Assembly: GCF_001423965.1 (NCBI RefSeq)
Contig: NZ_LMPV01000001.1
Span: 137,908-201,907 of the forward strand
From: Exiguobacterium sp. Leaf196
GTDB taxonomy: Bacteria > Bacillota > Bacilli > Exiguobacteriales > Exiguobacteriaceae
Length of the DNA: 64,000 nucleotides
Direction of reading: 5' to 3'
Each line of letters opens with the position of its first letter. Position 1 is the first letter of the stretch. A program made the position numbers and the translations under genes. The notes below the pieces were generated by a model that was not told the DNA's origin, made no database searches, and saw only the letters and a list, made by a program, of their open reading frames with translations. Below are positions 33,903 to 43,011 of the stretch, piece after piece.

Positions 33903-35426
33903 ATGAGACGAGGCATAATGCTTCTCCTCTTGCCGCTTCTCTTGTCTATCGGACTTCAACCGATGATCGGGGAAGCAGCAAGTTGGGAAAAAGAACGGAT
34001 GTATTTCATCATGGTTGATCGGTTCGAGAACGGAGACCCGAGTAATGACCGAGAGGCGGATCCTGAGAATCCAAAAGCCTTCCAAGGTGGAGATTTAGCA
34101 GGGGTGACGAAACGTCTTGATTACATCAAGAAAAAAGGCTTCACATCAATTTGGTTAACACCAATCTTTAAGAACCGCCCAAATGGGTATCATGGATACT
34201 GGACGGATGATTATTACGAGATTGATCCGCATTTTGGAACAAAAGAAGAGTTCAAGCGTCTCGTCAAGGAAGCGCATGACCGAGATATTAAGGTCGTTCT
34301 CGATCTTGTCGTCAATCACTTAGGACCGAATCACCCAATGGTCAAAGAAAAACCGGACTGGTTCCATAAAAATCAACCCATCATGAACTGGAATAACCCA
34401 TCTGAAGTCGAAAATAATTGGTTATTTGATTTACCAGACTTCAATACGGAAAATCCTGAAGTTGTGAATTACTTAATTGATGTTGCGAACTACTGGGTCG
34501 ATGAAACGGGTATAGACGGTTATCGACTGGATACGGTTCGCCATGTGCCAGCCGCATTTTGGAAAACATTCATTCCTGCAGTAAAGGAAAAGCATCCAAA
34601 CTTATTCTTACTGGCTGAAGTATTTGACGGAAATCCGCGAAAAATTGCCTCCTATTCAAAATTAGGCTTTGATTCCGTCACGAATTTCCCGTTTTATTAT
34701 GGGGTTAAGGACCAGTTTGCCCGCAAAAATGGTTCAGCGGAAGAACTCGATTCAGTTTATAATCGAGATACTACGTTTAATCCGAATGCTAAAGGACTTG
34801 CAACTTTCATTGACAATCATGATGTCAAACGTTTCATCACGGAAGCGAAGATTAGTGGCGCAAAAGAAGAGGAGCGTCAACTTCGATTAGCGCTGTTTGC
34901 ACTCTATGCTGCTCCAGGTATGCCAATCGTCTACCAAGGAACAGAGGTAGCGATGCCAGGCGGTGAGGATCCCGGAAACCGGATGATGATGACATTTGAT
35001 CAAAACAAGAAGATGCAACAGTACGTAAAAACGTTGAATGAGATGCGCGAGGACTACCCAGCGTTTGCCACAGGGAAGCAACGCTTGATCGCAAAAACGG
35101 ATCATATGGCGGTCTACTCACGGGAAACCAAACAACAACAAGTCGTTTATGCGATTAATCTTGGGGAGAAAAAAACGAGCTTACGTGTATCTGCGAAGGA
35201 AATCGGTAATGATCAGCGTTTGAGAGGCCTTTTATTCTCAGACTTGGTGCGTCAAGATGGTGACGCGTATGAAATCACGCTCGATGCAAGTAGCGCAAAT
35301 AGCTACGTCATCGAAAAATCACAAGTCAATTGGTGGTCGATCGTCGCAATCGGTGCAATCGCTCCAATTTTAGCGCTCATACTTCTTCTCGTTCACCGTA
35401 AACGGATGCAACGTCAAACGAAATAA
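33903..35426 (+). CDS. Extracellular alpha-amylase with C-terminal membrane anchor
   Basis: A 507-residue GH13 enzyme. It has a signal peptide (RRGIMLLLLPLLLSIGLQPMIGEAAS) and the four GH13 regions: DLVVNH, GYRLDTVRH (nucleophile Asp), LLAEVFDG (acid Glu) and FIDNHD. After a beta-sandwich domain the protein ends in a hydrophobic helix (WSIVAIGAIAPILALILLLV) and RKRMQRQTK. That combination should hold it on the outer membrane face next to the importer, feeding it products directly. ATG 33903 follows AAGGGGGA by ten bases. It is co-transcribed with the permeases. Confidence 0.9.
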   Translation: MRRGIMLLLLPLLLSIGLQPMIGEAASWEKERMYFIMVDRFENGDPSNDREADPENPKAFQGGDLAGVTKRLDYIKKKGFTSIWLTPIFKNRPNGYHGYWTDDYYEIDPHFGTKEEFKRLVKEAHDRDIKVVLDLVVNHLGPNHPMVKEKPDWFHKNQPIMNWNNPSEVENNWLFDLPDFNTENPEVVNYLIDVANYWVDETGIDGYRLDTVRHVPAAFWKTFIPAVKEKHPNLFLLAEVFDGNPRKIASYSKLGFDSVTNFPFYYGVKDQFARKNGSAEELDSVYNRDTTFNPNAKGLATFIDNHDVKRFITEAKISGAKEEERQLRLALFALYAAPGMPIVYQGTEVAMPGGEDPGNRMMMTFDQNKKMQQYVKTLNEMREDYPAFATGKQRLIAKTDHMAVYSRETKQQQVVYAINLGEKKTSLRVSAKEIGNDQRLRGLLFSDLVRQDGDAYEITLDASSANSYVIEKSQVNWWSIVAIGAIAPILALILLLVHRKRMQRQTK

Positions 35427-35451
35427 AATACTTAAGTAGGGGAAATGTGAG

Positions 35452-36492
35452 GTGAAGGGGATGCAGGTAACAATCAAGGATGTAGCACGGGAGGCAAATG
35501 TCGCACCCTCGACGGTGTCACGCGTCATCGCGAACAGTTCGCGTATCAGTCAAAAGACGAAAGAACGGGTACGACAGGCGATGGATGAACTCGGATACTA
35601 TCCGAACGTTCATGCGCGCAGTCTAGCGAATCGGACGACACAAGCGATTGGTCTCGTCATGCCGAGTGCCGCAACAAAAACGCTTCAAAATCCATTCTTT
35701 TCGGAAGTCATTCGAGGGATTAGTACAAAAGCGCATCAAAATGGATATTCGCTTTATATGACGACAGGTGTCTCGGAAGAAGAGGTTTACGAAGGTGTCG
35801 TCTCGATGGTTCAGGGTCGCCGCGTCGATGGTGTCGTCGTTCTTTATTCCCGAACGGATGATAAAGTCGTTCAATTTTTGCAAGACTCGAAGTTCCCGTT
35901 CGTCGTCGTCGGGAAACCATTCAGTGATTCGTCGCACGTCACGTATGTCGATACGGATAATTATCTGGCAGGTCGAGAGGTAACGAAGTATTTACATCAA
36001 CTCGGACACGAGTGCATCGCATTCGTAGGTGGCGCACAGGACTTAGCCGTGACGCAAGAGCGTGTCGGCGGATACAAGACGGCTCTCATGGAAGAGGGCA
36101 TTCCAATTCAAGAGTCTTATATTGTCAGCGCACCATTTATGACGACAGGAGGGGCTGAAGCAGTCAAACGACTAATGTCACTTGAACACCCACCGACCGC
36201 TGTCGTTGTCAGTGACGACATGATGGCACTTGGTGTCATGAGTACGCTCAATGAGATGGGCATCAGTGTACCAGATCAAATGGCTGTCGTCAGTTTCAAT
36301 AACTTGTTCATCGCAGAATTCTCAAGTCCACCGTTGACTTCTGTCGAAATCAATATCTTTGGACTTGGCTTTGAAGCAACGAATTGCTTGATTGAACAAA
36401 TCAATGAAGATGCGACGCCTTATGGGAAACGCGTCATTGTCCCACACTATCTTGTCGTCCGTCAGTCTTGTGGCGGAAAATCCGAAGCATGA
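35452..36492 (+). CDS. malR: LacI-family maltose regulator (MalR-like)
   Basis: A 346-residue repressor. The helix-turn-helix is canonical, TIKDVAREANVAPSTVSRVIANSSRIS, with the hinge helix ARSLANRTT; the sugar-binding domain follows (IGLVMPSA...NPFFSEVIRGIS). It closes the operon for maltodextrin uptake and breakdown. LacI proteins recognise palindromes with a central CG, so the repeated TGCAANCGNTTGCA sites in this region are its likely operators. GTG 35452 (after AGGGGA) and ATG 35461 (after GAGGTGA) are both plausible starts, three codons apart. Confidence 0.88.
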   Translation: MKGMQVTIKDVAREANVAPSTVSRVIANSSRISQKTKERVRQAMDELGYYPNVHARSLANRTTQAIGLVMPSAATKTLQNPFFSEVIRGISTKAHQNGYSLYMTTGVSEEEVYEGVVSMVQGRRVDGVVVLYSRTDDKVVQFLQDSKFPFVVVGKPFSDSSHVTYVDTDNYLAGREVTKYLHQLGHECIAFVGGAQDLAVTQERVGGYKTALMEEGIPIQESYIVSAPFMTTGGAEAVKRLMSLEHPPTAVVVSDDMMALGVMSTLNEMGISVPDQMAVVSFNNLFIAEFSSPPLTSVEINIFGLGFEATNCLIEQINEDATPYGKRVIVPHYLVVRQSCGGKSEA

Positions 36493-36496
36493 AACG

Positions 36497-36541
36497 AAAG
36501 TCTATGTTTAAACCGACGGGTTTAATCATAGACTTTTTTTG
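36497..36541 (+). terminator. Terminator after malR
   Basis: AAAGTCTATG-TTTAAACC pairs with GGTTTAA-T-CATAGACTTT, followed by T7. Confidence 0.92.
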
Positions 36542-36602
36542 ATGCAAGAGACATCTATTCCTAGTAAAAGGAAGCGGTTGCAGAAAAAGAAATTTATTTT
36601 CG

Positions 36603-36616
36603 TGCAAACGATTGCA
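36603..36616. promoter_or_regulatory. MalR-type operator overlapping the mapA -35
   Basis: TGCAAACGATTGCA, with five-base half-sites TGCAA/TTGCA and a central CG. Its right end contains the TTGCAT used as -35, so repressor and polymerase should exclude each other. Confidence 0.7.
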
Positions 36617-36639
36617 TTGAAGCTTTTTATGTGTACAAT
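36612..36639 (+). promoter_or_regulatory. Promoter of maltose phosphorylase
   Basis: TTGCAT, a 16-base spacer and TACAAT, preceded by TGTG (extended -10 character). Confidence 0.6.
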
Positions 36640-36717
36640 AAAGAATGTAGAGTACAGATGAAACGCTTACATGATCAGGCTAGCTGACATGTTTAGCATA
36701 AAAGGAGCGACTTGACG

Positions 36718-39018
36718 ATGAAACGACTTTTTGAGGTCAATGAGTGGAAAATTACAGAGCTTGGTTTTCATCCAGAAGATAATCGACTAGCAGAATCGAT
36801 GACATCGATCGGAAACGGTCATATGGGAATGCGCGGTACATTTGAAGAAGAGTACACAGGTGACACACATCAAGGCATGTATGTCGCAGGTGTTTATTAT
36901 CCAGATAAGACACGTGTTGGTTGGTGGAAAAATGGTTATCCGGAATACTTCGCGAAAGTACTCAATGCTGTCAATATCATGGGCTTAAAAGTATCCGTTA
37001 ATGGAAAAGCAGTTGATTTGAACACGTGGGAAGTCGTCGATTTCAAACGTGAACTCGATATGCAACACGGTGTGTTGTCACGGACGATGCTGTTGAAACA
37101 TGGGGAAGAGGAAATAAAAGTTGAATCCAAACGTTTCTTCTCGATTGTCGATAAAGAAATCGCAGCCTTGCAATATACGGTAACACCTGTCAATTTCGAA
37201 GCAGAGATCATCATTGAATCGTATCTCGATGCGGATGTTGAGAATGAAGACTCAAACTATGATGAGAAGTTCTGGCTTCCCGTTGAACACGGAATCGAAG
37301 AGCGTTTTGGTTACGTCACGTCGAAGACGAAAAAGCTTGATTGGCATGTGACAGCAGCTATGATCACGGATGTCGAAGGCGCACGTTGTGAAGTCGTTGA
37401 CGGCAATACGCAGTATGTCGCGAATCGTTTTACGAAACAAGCAGTAGTCGGAGAAGGTGTCACTGTCGAGAAATTCGTTGCGCTCGTAACGAATCGTGAC
37501 TATGACATCGACGCATTACTGGAACAAGCGATGAAACGGGTTCATACCGCTTTCGAATCCGGATTTGATACATTACTTGCGACACATGAAGCAGCGTGGT
37601 TGCATCACTGGGAAGAAGCAGACGTGAAGATTGAAGGAGATGTCGAAGCACAACAAGGGATTCGATTTAATATCTTCCATATGTTCCAGACATACACAGG
37701 CGAAGATTCACGCCTTAACATTGGACCGAAAGGATTCACGGGCGAAAAGTATGGCGGTGCGACGTATTGGGATACAGAAGCGTACTGCTTGAACTTCTAC
37801 CTCGCGACGTCGAAGCCGGAAGTGGCTTGGAACCTACTCAAATATCGGCATAATCAATTACCGCAAGCAAAAGAAAACGCGGATAAGAATGTCGGGATGA
37901 AGGGTGCGCTTTATCCAATGGTGACGATGAATGGAGAAGAGTGCCACAACGAGTGGGAAATTACGCATGAGGAGATTCACAGGAACGGCGCGATCGCGCA
38001 TGCGATTTATAATTACACGAACTACACGGGTGACACGTCGTATCTCGGACAATACGGATTTGAAGTGTTAGTCGAGATTGCTCGTTATTGGGCAAGCCGT
38101 GTCAATTATGTGGTGCATAAGGATGTCTACATGATTCTTGGGGTGACGGGACCAAATGAATACGAGAACAACGTGAACAACAACTGGTATACGAATCTGA
38201 TCGCAGCATGGTGTCTCGAATATACACAGACCGTTCACCGTCATCTAGCACAAGAAGAACCAGAACGTTTGCAAGAACTCATGCATCAATTAGCGTTGAC
38301 GGATGAGGAACTGGCGAAGTGGGCAGATATCGACGCGAAGATGTATTATTCAAAAGATGAAGCAGCTCCTGGTATCTTCATGCAACAGGATGGCTTCATG
38401 GATAAGGAACAAATTTTGGTCGCTGAACTCGATCCAAAACATCTTCCGCTGAACCAGAATTGGTCTTGGGACCGGATCCTTCGCTCTGTATTCATTAAAC
38501 AGGCAGATGTCCTGCAAGGTCTCTACTTCTTGACGGATCGCTTCAGTCTAGAAGAGAAGAAAGCGAACTTCGATTTCTATGAACCACGTACGGTTCACGA
38601 ATCATCATTATCTCCATGTATCTACTCGATCATTGCAGCGGAAGTCGGCTATGAGGAAAAGGCAGTTGAATTGTACCAACGTTCGGCACGACTTGATCTC
38701 GATAACTACAACAATGATACAGAAGACGGATTACACATCACGTCGATGGTTGGATCTTGGATGTCGATCGTCCATGGATTCGCCGGATTACGGGTAGCGA
38801 ACGATACGTTGTCCTTTAAGCCGATGTTGCCAAAAGGCTGGACGAGCTATGCGTTCCGGATGCAGTGGCGCGGTCATCATATCCATGTCCATGTTCAGCC
38901 AAACGCCGTCGAAATCACTCAGACGGAAGGCGAAGCATTCAGCTTAAACGTTCATGGAACGACTGTAGAAGTTCCGGCAGGAGGAAATATTACGGTGCCT
39001 GCTTCGATGACAGTATAA
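36718..39018 (+). CDS. mapA: Maltose phosphorylase (GH65)
   Basis: Splits maltose with phosphate into glucose and beta-glucose 1-phosphate. The 766-residue protein has the GH65 barrel: catalytic Glu481 in GVTGPNEYENNVNNNWYTN, the preceding WDTEAYCLNFYL, the KQADVLQGLYFL segment and a phosphate-site region ESSLSPCIYSIIAAEVG. ATG 36718 follows AAAGGAG by ten bases. It has its own MalR-controlled promoter. No beta-phosphoglucomutase follows, although many bacteria place one here. Confidence 0.9.
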   Translation: MKRLFEVNEWKITELGFHPEDNRLAESMTSIGNGHMGMRGTFEEEYTGDTHQGMYVAGVYYPDKTRVGWWKNGYPEYFAKVLNAVNIMGLKVSVNGKAVDLNTWEVVDFKRELDMQHGVLSRTMLLKHGEEEIKVESKRFFSIVDKEIAALQYTVTPVNFEAEIIIESYLDADVENEDSNYDEKFWLPVEHGIEERFGYVTSKTKKLDWHVTAAMITDVEGARCEVVDGNTQYVANRFTKQAVVGEGVTVEKFVALVTNRDYDIDALLEQAMKRVHTAFESGFDTLLATHEAAWLHHWEEADVKIEGDVEAQQGIRFNIFHMFQTYTGEDSRLNIGPKGFTGEKYGGATYWDTEAYCLNFYLATSKPEVAWNLLKYRHNQLPQAKENADKNVGMKGALYPMVTMNGEECHNEWEITHEEIHRNGAIAHAIYNYTNYTGDTSYLGQYGFEVLVEIARYWASRVNYVVHKDVYMILGVTGPNEYENNVNNNWYTNLIAAWCLEYTQTVHRHLAQEEPERLQELMHQLALTDEELAKWADIDAKMYYSKDEAAPGIFMQQDGFMDKEQILVAELDPKHLPLNQNWSWDRILRSVFIKQADVLQGLYFLTDRFSLEEKKANFDFYEPRTVHESSLSPCIYSIIAAEVGYEEKAVELYQRSARLDLDNYNNDTEDGLHITSMVGSWMSIVHGFAGLRVANDTLSFKPMLPKGWTSYAFRMQWRGHHIHVHVQPNAVEITQTEGEAFSLNVHGTTVEVPAGGNITVPASMTV

Positions 39019-39029
39019 ATACGATGAAA

Positions 39030-39061
39030 AAGAACTGATGCCAAGTCGGTTCTTTTTTTGT
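39030..39061 (+). terminator. Terminator after maltose phosphorylase
   Basis: AAAGAACTGA pairs with TCGGTTCTTT (one G-T pair) and a T7 run follows. Confidence 0.85.
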
Positions 39062-39206
39062 GTAACACGAATTAGAGGACACCTTTGTCACAAATGAAAA
39101 CGCCATCATGAAAAAGAACATCAATCTTTGGAAATCTTGACTATCCGACGACATTTGAATGTGCTAAAGTGTTTCAAGATAGTTATGAATGAGAGGAGAA
39201 CGGCAT

Positions 39207-40058
39207 GTGACAGCAGTAGTAAAGGAAAGTATGTTAAAAGTGATCGTGGCTACGATCGGAGGATTCGTCATTGCCGTTGCCATGAACTGGTTTTTGATTC
39301 CAAGTGGTGTTTATTCGACTGGATTTACAGGACTTGCCCAAATCTTGACGCAAGTCCTTCAAAATACAGCGTTTGCGTTTGGTGAAAACGTTTGGTTCTT
39401 AGCGCTGAACTTACCTTTGATCGTGCTTGCATGGATCATGTTAGGTCGGAGTTTTACAATCGTCACGTTGATTTCGGTTCTGGCAACGACAATTTTTATT
39501 GGTCTTATTCCTCAATATGCTGTCATACCAGGTGATCAGACACTGAATGCAGTGTTTGGAGGGGTCTTGCTTGCGATTGGTACCGGTATCACGATTAAAT
39601 TCGGTGCTTCAACGGGTGGGTTTGATATCGTCGCCCTCATCTTTGCCCGTTTCTCCGATCGCAGTGTCGGCTTATATCTGTTCGTCTTGAACTTTTTGAT
39701 CGCATTATTGGCAGGTGCGTTGTTCGGCTGGTCGACTGCCTTATATACGATCGTCTTCATCTACGTGACTTCTAAGGTCGTCGATGAGATTCATACAAGT
39801 AACCAACGCTTGACGATTTTTATTGTCACGAATCATGCGGATGACATCACGACGGCTCTGCATCAGCACATCATTCGTGGAATCACGCAGATTCCTTCGA
39901 TCGGTACGTATTCACGAGCTGAGAAAGCGACGTTGATGATGGTCATTGAGCGTCACGAATTGCGGGATATCGAACGGATTTGTCGGGAAGCGGACGAGAC
40001 AGTATTCATCAACGTCGTCGCGACGGACTCGGTCGTTGGATACTTCCGAAAAGGATAA
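39207..40058 (+). CDS. YitT-family membrane protein (DUF2179 at C-terminus)
   Basis: A 283-residue protein with about five N-terminal helices. Family marks are the start AVAMNWFLIPSGVYSTGFTGLAQIL and GASTGGFDIVALI; a cytoplasmic alpha/beta DUF2179 domain (TIFIVTNHADDITTALHQHIIRGITQI...) completes it. Function is unknown; several B. subtilis paralogs exist. I chose GTG 39207, nine bases after AGAGGAG; an ATG at 39189 overlaps that site. Confidence 0.85.
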   Translation: MTAVVKESMLKVIVATIGGFVIAVAMNWFLIPSGVYSTGFTGLAQILTQVLQNTAFAFGENVWFLALNLPLIVLAWIMLGRSFTIVTLISVLATTIFIGLIPQYAVIPGDQTLNAVFGGVLLAIGTGITIKFGASTGGFDIVALIFARFSDRSVGLYLFVLNFLIALLAGALFGWSTALYTIVFIYVTSKVVDEIHTSNQRLTIFIVTNHADDITTALHQHIIRGITQIPSIGTYSRAEKATLMMVIERHELRDIERICREADETVFINVVATDSVVGYFRKG

Positions 40059-40061
40059 TGA

Positions 40062-40100
40062 AAAAGGCACTTGCTCTGCGATATGCAGCAAGTGCCTTTT
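40062..40100. terminator. Bidirectional terminator
   Basis: AAAAGGCACTTGCT pairs with AGCAAGTGCCTTTT, between two convergent genes. Confidence 0.9.
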
Positions 40101-40109
40101 CGTATCTCT

Positions 40110-40919
40110 TCATGCGAGTCCTAAGACATGTTTTAAATAGTACGCGATACCATCGTCCTCGTTTCGCTTCGTCGTGCCATTTGCCAGGTGTTTTAAGGCA
40201 GGGATGGCGTTTCCCATTGCAACACCATGACCAGCATACTCGATCATTTCCAAATCATTTTCCTCATCACCAAACGCGACGATCTGTCGGGAATCAATCC
40301 CGAGATGATGCGCGATGTGAGCAAGACCGATCGCCTTACTTGTACCTTTTCGCATCACTTCGACCATGAATTCAGGTTTTACCCATTGACGATTAAGTAC
40401 TGTCTCAGCATGGACACCGGATAGTTCGGAACGAATCTCATCGACATGTTCTCCTTTAGCATGAATCAAAAGTGACGTTGGTTCGTGAAGAAGTACTTTT
40501 CGTAAATCTCCTGTTGTGACAGACAAGGCATGATCGGTATAAAATTCGTAGATACCGACTGGATCATATTGAAAATAGACATGATCCGTGACTTCACAAA
40601 CGATATTTTGTGTCTTTGTTTCAGCGACGGATTCCAAAATATGTTGGACGGTCTTGAGTGGAATTGGATGGTGCTGGACTTCAAAATGAACATTCTGCGG
40701 GTGATGGACGAGACCACCGTTAAAATTAACGATCGGTGTCGTTAATCCAAGCTGTTCGTAATATTTTCGAGCGTGACGGAACGGTCGTCCTGTCGCAATG
40801 ACGACTTCGTGACCGTTTGCACGTGCACGTTGAAGCGCAGCGATGTTCGCCACACTGATCGTTTTATCATCCTTTAAAAGGGTGCCGTCGAGATCGACAG
40901 CAATTAAGTGACGAGTCAT
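40110..40919 (-). CDS. Cof-type HAD phosphatase
   Basis: A 269-residue haloacid-dehalogenase-fold hydrolase. Motif I is AVDLDGTLLKDD, motif II VVIATGRPFRH, and motif IV VAFGDEENDLEMIEYAGHGVAMGNA; a large C2-type cap lies between. This Cof/YwpJ-YkrA class usually dephosphorylates sugar phosphates or flavin precursors. The class II cap excludes it being beta-phosphoglucomutase. GGAGG precedes its ATG at good distance. Confidence 0.88.
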   Translation of the reverse strand: MTRHLIAVDLDGTLLKDDKTISVANIAALQRARANGHEVVIATGRPFRHARKYYEQLGLTTPIVNFNGGLVHHPQNVHFEVQHHPIPLKTVQHILESVAETKTQNIVCEVTDHVYFQYDPVGIYEFYTDHALSVTTGDLRKVLLHEPTSLLIHAKGEHVDEIRSELSGVHAETVLNRQWVKPEFMVEVMRKGTSKAIGLAHIAHHLGIDSRQIVAFGDEENDLEMIEYAGHGVAMGNAIPALKHLANGTTKRNEDDGIAYYLKHVLGLA

Positions 40920-41058
40920 GATGAAATCCTCCGCTTTCTTTTCGTTAGTTCTACTGTAGCATACGAAGTGACAGTCGCCTGTATGAATTGATGAAGTTTT
41001 TCAAGGAAAAGAAAGCGTTTGAAAAAAACGGAGAAAGGCTGTTGCTTAGATTAAAAAA

Positions 41059-41067
41059 TGGTATACT
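41059..41067 (+). promoter_or_regulatory. Extended -10 promoter of the DUF2929 gene
   Basis: TGGTATACT, 50 bases before the start; the -35 position (CTGTTG) is poor. The rest of 40920-41117 shows no other feature I can support. Confidence 0.4.
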
Positions 41068-41117
41068 ACAAATCGTAGGACAACACTATAGTACGTTATG
41101 GAAACGGAGGGGAAATC

Positions 41118-41312
41118 ATGCGTTTTCTCGTTACATTCTTTTGGTCATTCTTACTCGTGAACACAGCCGTGTTCATCGTATCAGCGGTTGATGCAGTATC
41201 GTATAGCTTTGGATTCGCGACAGCGATGTCTGTCGTCACTTCACTTGTCGTCTTCGCACTCGATGCCGTCAATGAAGATTTAGGTCTTGGTCAAGGGACT
41301 AAGGCAGAATAA
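41118..41312 (+). CDS. yjzD: Small YjzD-like (DUF2929) membrane protein
   Basis: A 64-residue protein with two hydrophobic helices (about 2-24 and 28-50). It resembles B. subtilis YjzD (MRYIVTFIWTFLLSH against MRFLVTFFWSFLLVN). Function is not established. GGAGGGGAAA precedes the ATG and a strong terminator follows. Confidence 0.8.
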   Translation: MRFLVTFFWSFLLVNTAVFIVSAVDAVSYSFGFATAMSVVTSLVVFALDAVNEDLGLGQGTKAE

Positions 41313-41314
41313 GG

Positions 41315-41355
41315 AAAAGCGAGATATCGTCACTTGGACGATAGGCTCGCTTTTT
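41315..41355 (+). terminator. Terminator after yjzD
   Basis: AAAGCGAG-ATATCGTC pairs with GACGATAG-CTCGCTTT, followed by T5. Confidence 0.88.
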
Positions 41356-41375
41356 GTCTTAAGGAGGAATGAGCG

Positions 41376-42509
41376 ATGATCGTTATCGAACAGGTCATGT
41401 GGCAACAGATGCCGCAAAATATCTACATAGCAGGAAATCAGATCATCGGAATCGGTTCCTATACCATAGATGAAGCACTGATTACACACCGGATTGATGG
41501 TCGCGGCAAACGGCTAGTTCCTGGTTTCATCGATGGACACTTACATCCAATTGGTGGAGGAGGGGAAGGCGGATTTGCGACACGAACGGCTCCGTTGACT
41601 GTTCGTGACATATTCGAAGGCGGTGTCACGACAGTCGTCGGATTGCTCGGAACAGATGGCTGGACACGAACCGGAATTGATCTACTGGCACACATACGAG
41701 GATATGCCGCATCCGGTATTCGTCCCTTTCTCTTGAGCGGAAGTTACATGGTGCCACCCGTCTTCCTGACACATTCGACAGGGCATGATATCGTCCTCAT
41801 CAATGAAGTGATTGGCATCGGAGAGATTGCCATCAATGATCACCGATCGACACAGCCGACTGCCCATGAACTCGCGCGGTTAGCATCAGAGGCTCGAATC
41901 GCCGGCATGGTCAAAGGCGTGTCGGGAACGATGAACGTCCACATCGGAGACGGGAAACAAGGGCTTGATTTATTACATGAAGTGATTGAAACGACTGATA
42001 TTCCAATAGGGCAATTTCTCCCGACGCATATCAATCGGAGTGAACGGATTTTTGAGGCGGGACTCGCTTGGGCGAAACAGGGCGGACGAATCGATTTCAC
42101 GACGTGTACGACAGAAAGCTTCGTTGATGAAGGAGAGATTCCGGCAGGGCAGGCTGTTGCCCGTGCTCTAGCAGCGGGAATCCCACCCGAGCAGATCACG
42201 ATGTCGAGCGACGCTGGTGCAAGTCTTCCGGCGTTTAATGATGCAGGTCGATTAGTGCGAATCGATACAGGAAAACCATCTTCCTTGATGCAAGCCGTGC
42301 GCGATGCAGTAGAGCATGGTGTTGCTTTTGATCAGGCAATCTCGACGATCACGCGACATGTCGCGGATGCATATGGCGTTTCGGGTGGGCAGGTAGCGAC
42401 CGGAGAACGTGCTGATCTGTTACTGATTGATGACGCTTTGCAAATCGATACGATTCTTGCGAATGGTCATGCTATAATGATTCAGAAAAAATGGCTTATA
42501 CCAGAATGA
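41376..42509 (+). CDS. iadA: Beta-aspartyl (isoaspartyl) dipeptidase
   Basis: An amidohydrolase that removes N-terminal isoaspartate from dipeptides. Metal ligands are in PGFIDGHLHPIGGGGEGG, the bridging carboxylated Lys is probably in GMVKGVSG, further His are in PTHINRS, and the catalytic Asp is in MSSDAGASLP. At 377 residues it matches the E. coli enzyme. AAGGAGG precedes the ATG. The thioredoxin-like gene starts 13 bases after it, so they may be co-transcribed. Confidence 0.9.
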   Translation: MIVIEQVMWQQMPQNIYIAGNQIIGIGSYTIDEALITHRIDGRGKRLVPGFIDGHLHPIGGGGEGGFATRTAPLTVRDIFEGGVTTVVGLLGTDGWTRTGIDLLAHIRGYAASGIRPFLLSGSYMVPPVFLTHSTGHDIVLINEVIGIGEIAINDHRSTQPTAHELARLASEARIAGMVKGVSGTMNVHIGDGKQGLDLLHEVIETTDIPIGQFLPTHINRSERIFEAGLAWAKQGGRIDFTTCTTESFVDEGEIPAGQAVARALAAGIPPEQITMSSDAGASLPAFNDAGRLVRIDTGKPSSLMQAVRDAVEHGVAFDQAISTITRHVADAYGVSGGQVATGERADLLLIDDALQIDTILANGHAIMIQKKWLIPE

Positions 42510-42522
42510 CGGAGGGATAGAC

Positions 42523-43011
42523 GTGTCAAAGAAGTCGAAACGAAAAAACACGAAAAAACCGCAATCCAAAGCGAACTGGATTACAGCGGGAGTCATTGCC
42601 TTGATCGTATTGGTTGGGGGATTACTGCTCGTCTTCACGGATCGTGATGATTCCGCATCGAAGAATGGCAATCTAACAGCTACACAAGTCTCGGATAAAG
42701 TAAAATCCGGTGACGAATTCTATACGTATTTCTATCAAACGGGATGCGTGCACTGCGAAAAAGTAAAACCATATCTTGTTCCGCTTGGTGAAAAACAAGA
42801 CATTCCGTTCGAACAAATCGATCTTGCTTTCGAACAGTCAGCTTGGGACACGTTTGGCATCGAGGGTACACCGACGGTCGTTCATTTTAAGGACGGTAAG
42901 GAAGTCGGACGGGTAGCTGGTGAACAAACAGAAGACAGCTACAAAGAGTTCTTTGCTGGAAAAGAAGTAAAGGATTCAAAAGAAGAATCATCCGGTGATC
43001 TCAATGATTAA
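42523..43011 (+). CDS. Membrane-anchored thioredoxin-like protein
   Basis: A 162-residue protein with a very basic N-terminal tail (KKSKRKNTKKPQSK), one membrane helix (about 19-40), and an extracytoplasmic thioredoxin fold. The active site is QTGCVHCEKVK (CxxC) and the cis-proline is in EGTPTVVHF. The C-terminus is acidic. It should reduce or oxidise disulfides outside the cell, or act as a redox chaperone. GTG 42523 follows GGAGGG by six bases. It overlaps psd by eight bases. Confidence 0.85.
   Translation: MSKKSKRKNTKKPQSKANWITAGVIALIVLVGGLLLVFTDRDDSASKNGNLTATQVSDKVKSGDEFYTYFYQTGCVHCEKVKPYLVPLGEKQDIPFEQIDLAFEQSAWDTFGIEGTPTVVHFKDGKEVGRVAGEQTEDSYKEFFAGKEVKDSKEESSGDLND

Noticed and set aside
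40110-40919. Beta-phosphoglucomutase partner of maltose phosphorylase
   Set aside because: The protein has the large C2 cap and motifs of Cof-type HAD phosphatases, not the helical C1 cap of beta-PGM.
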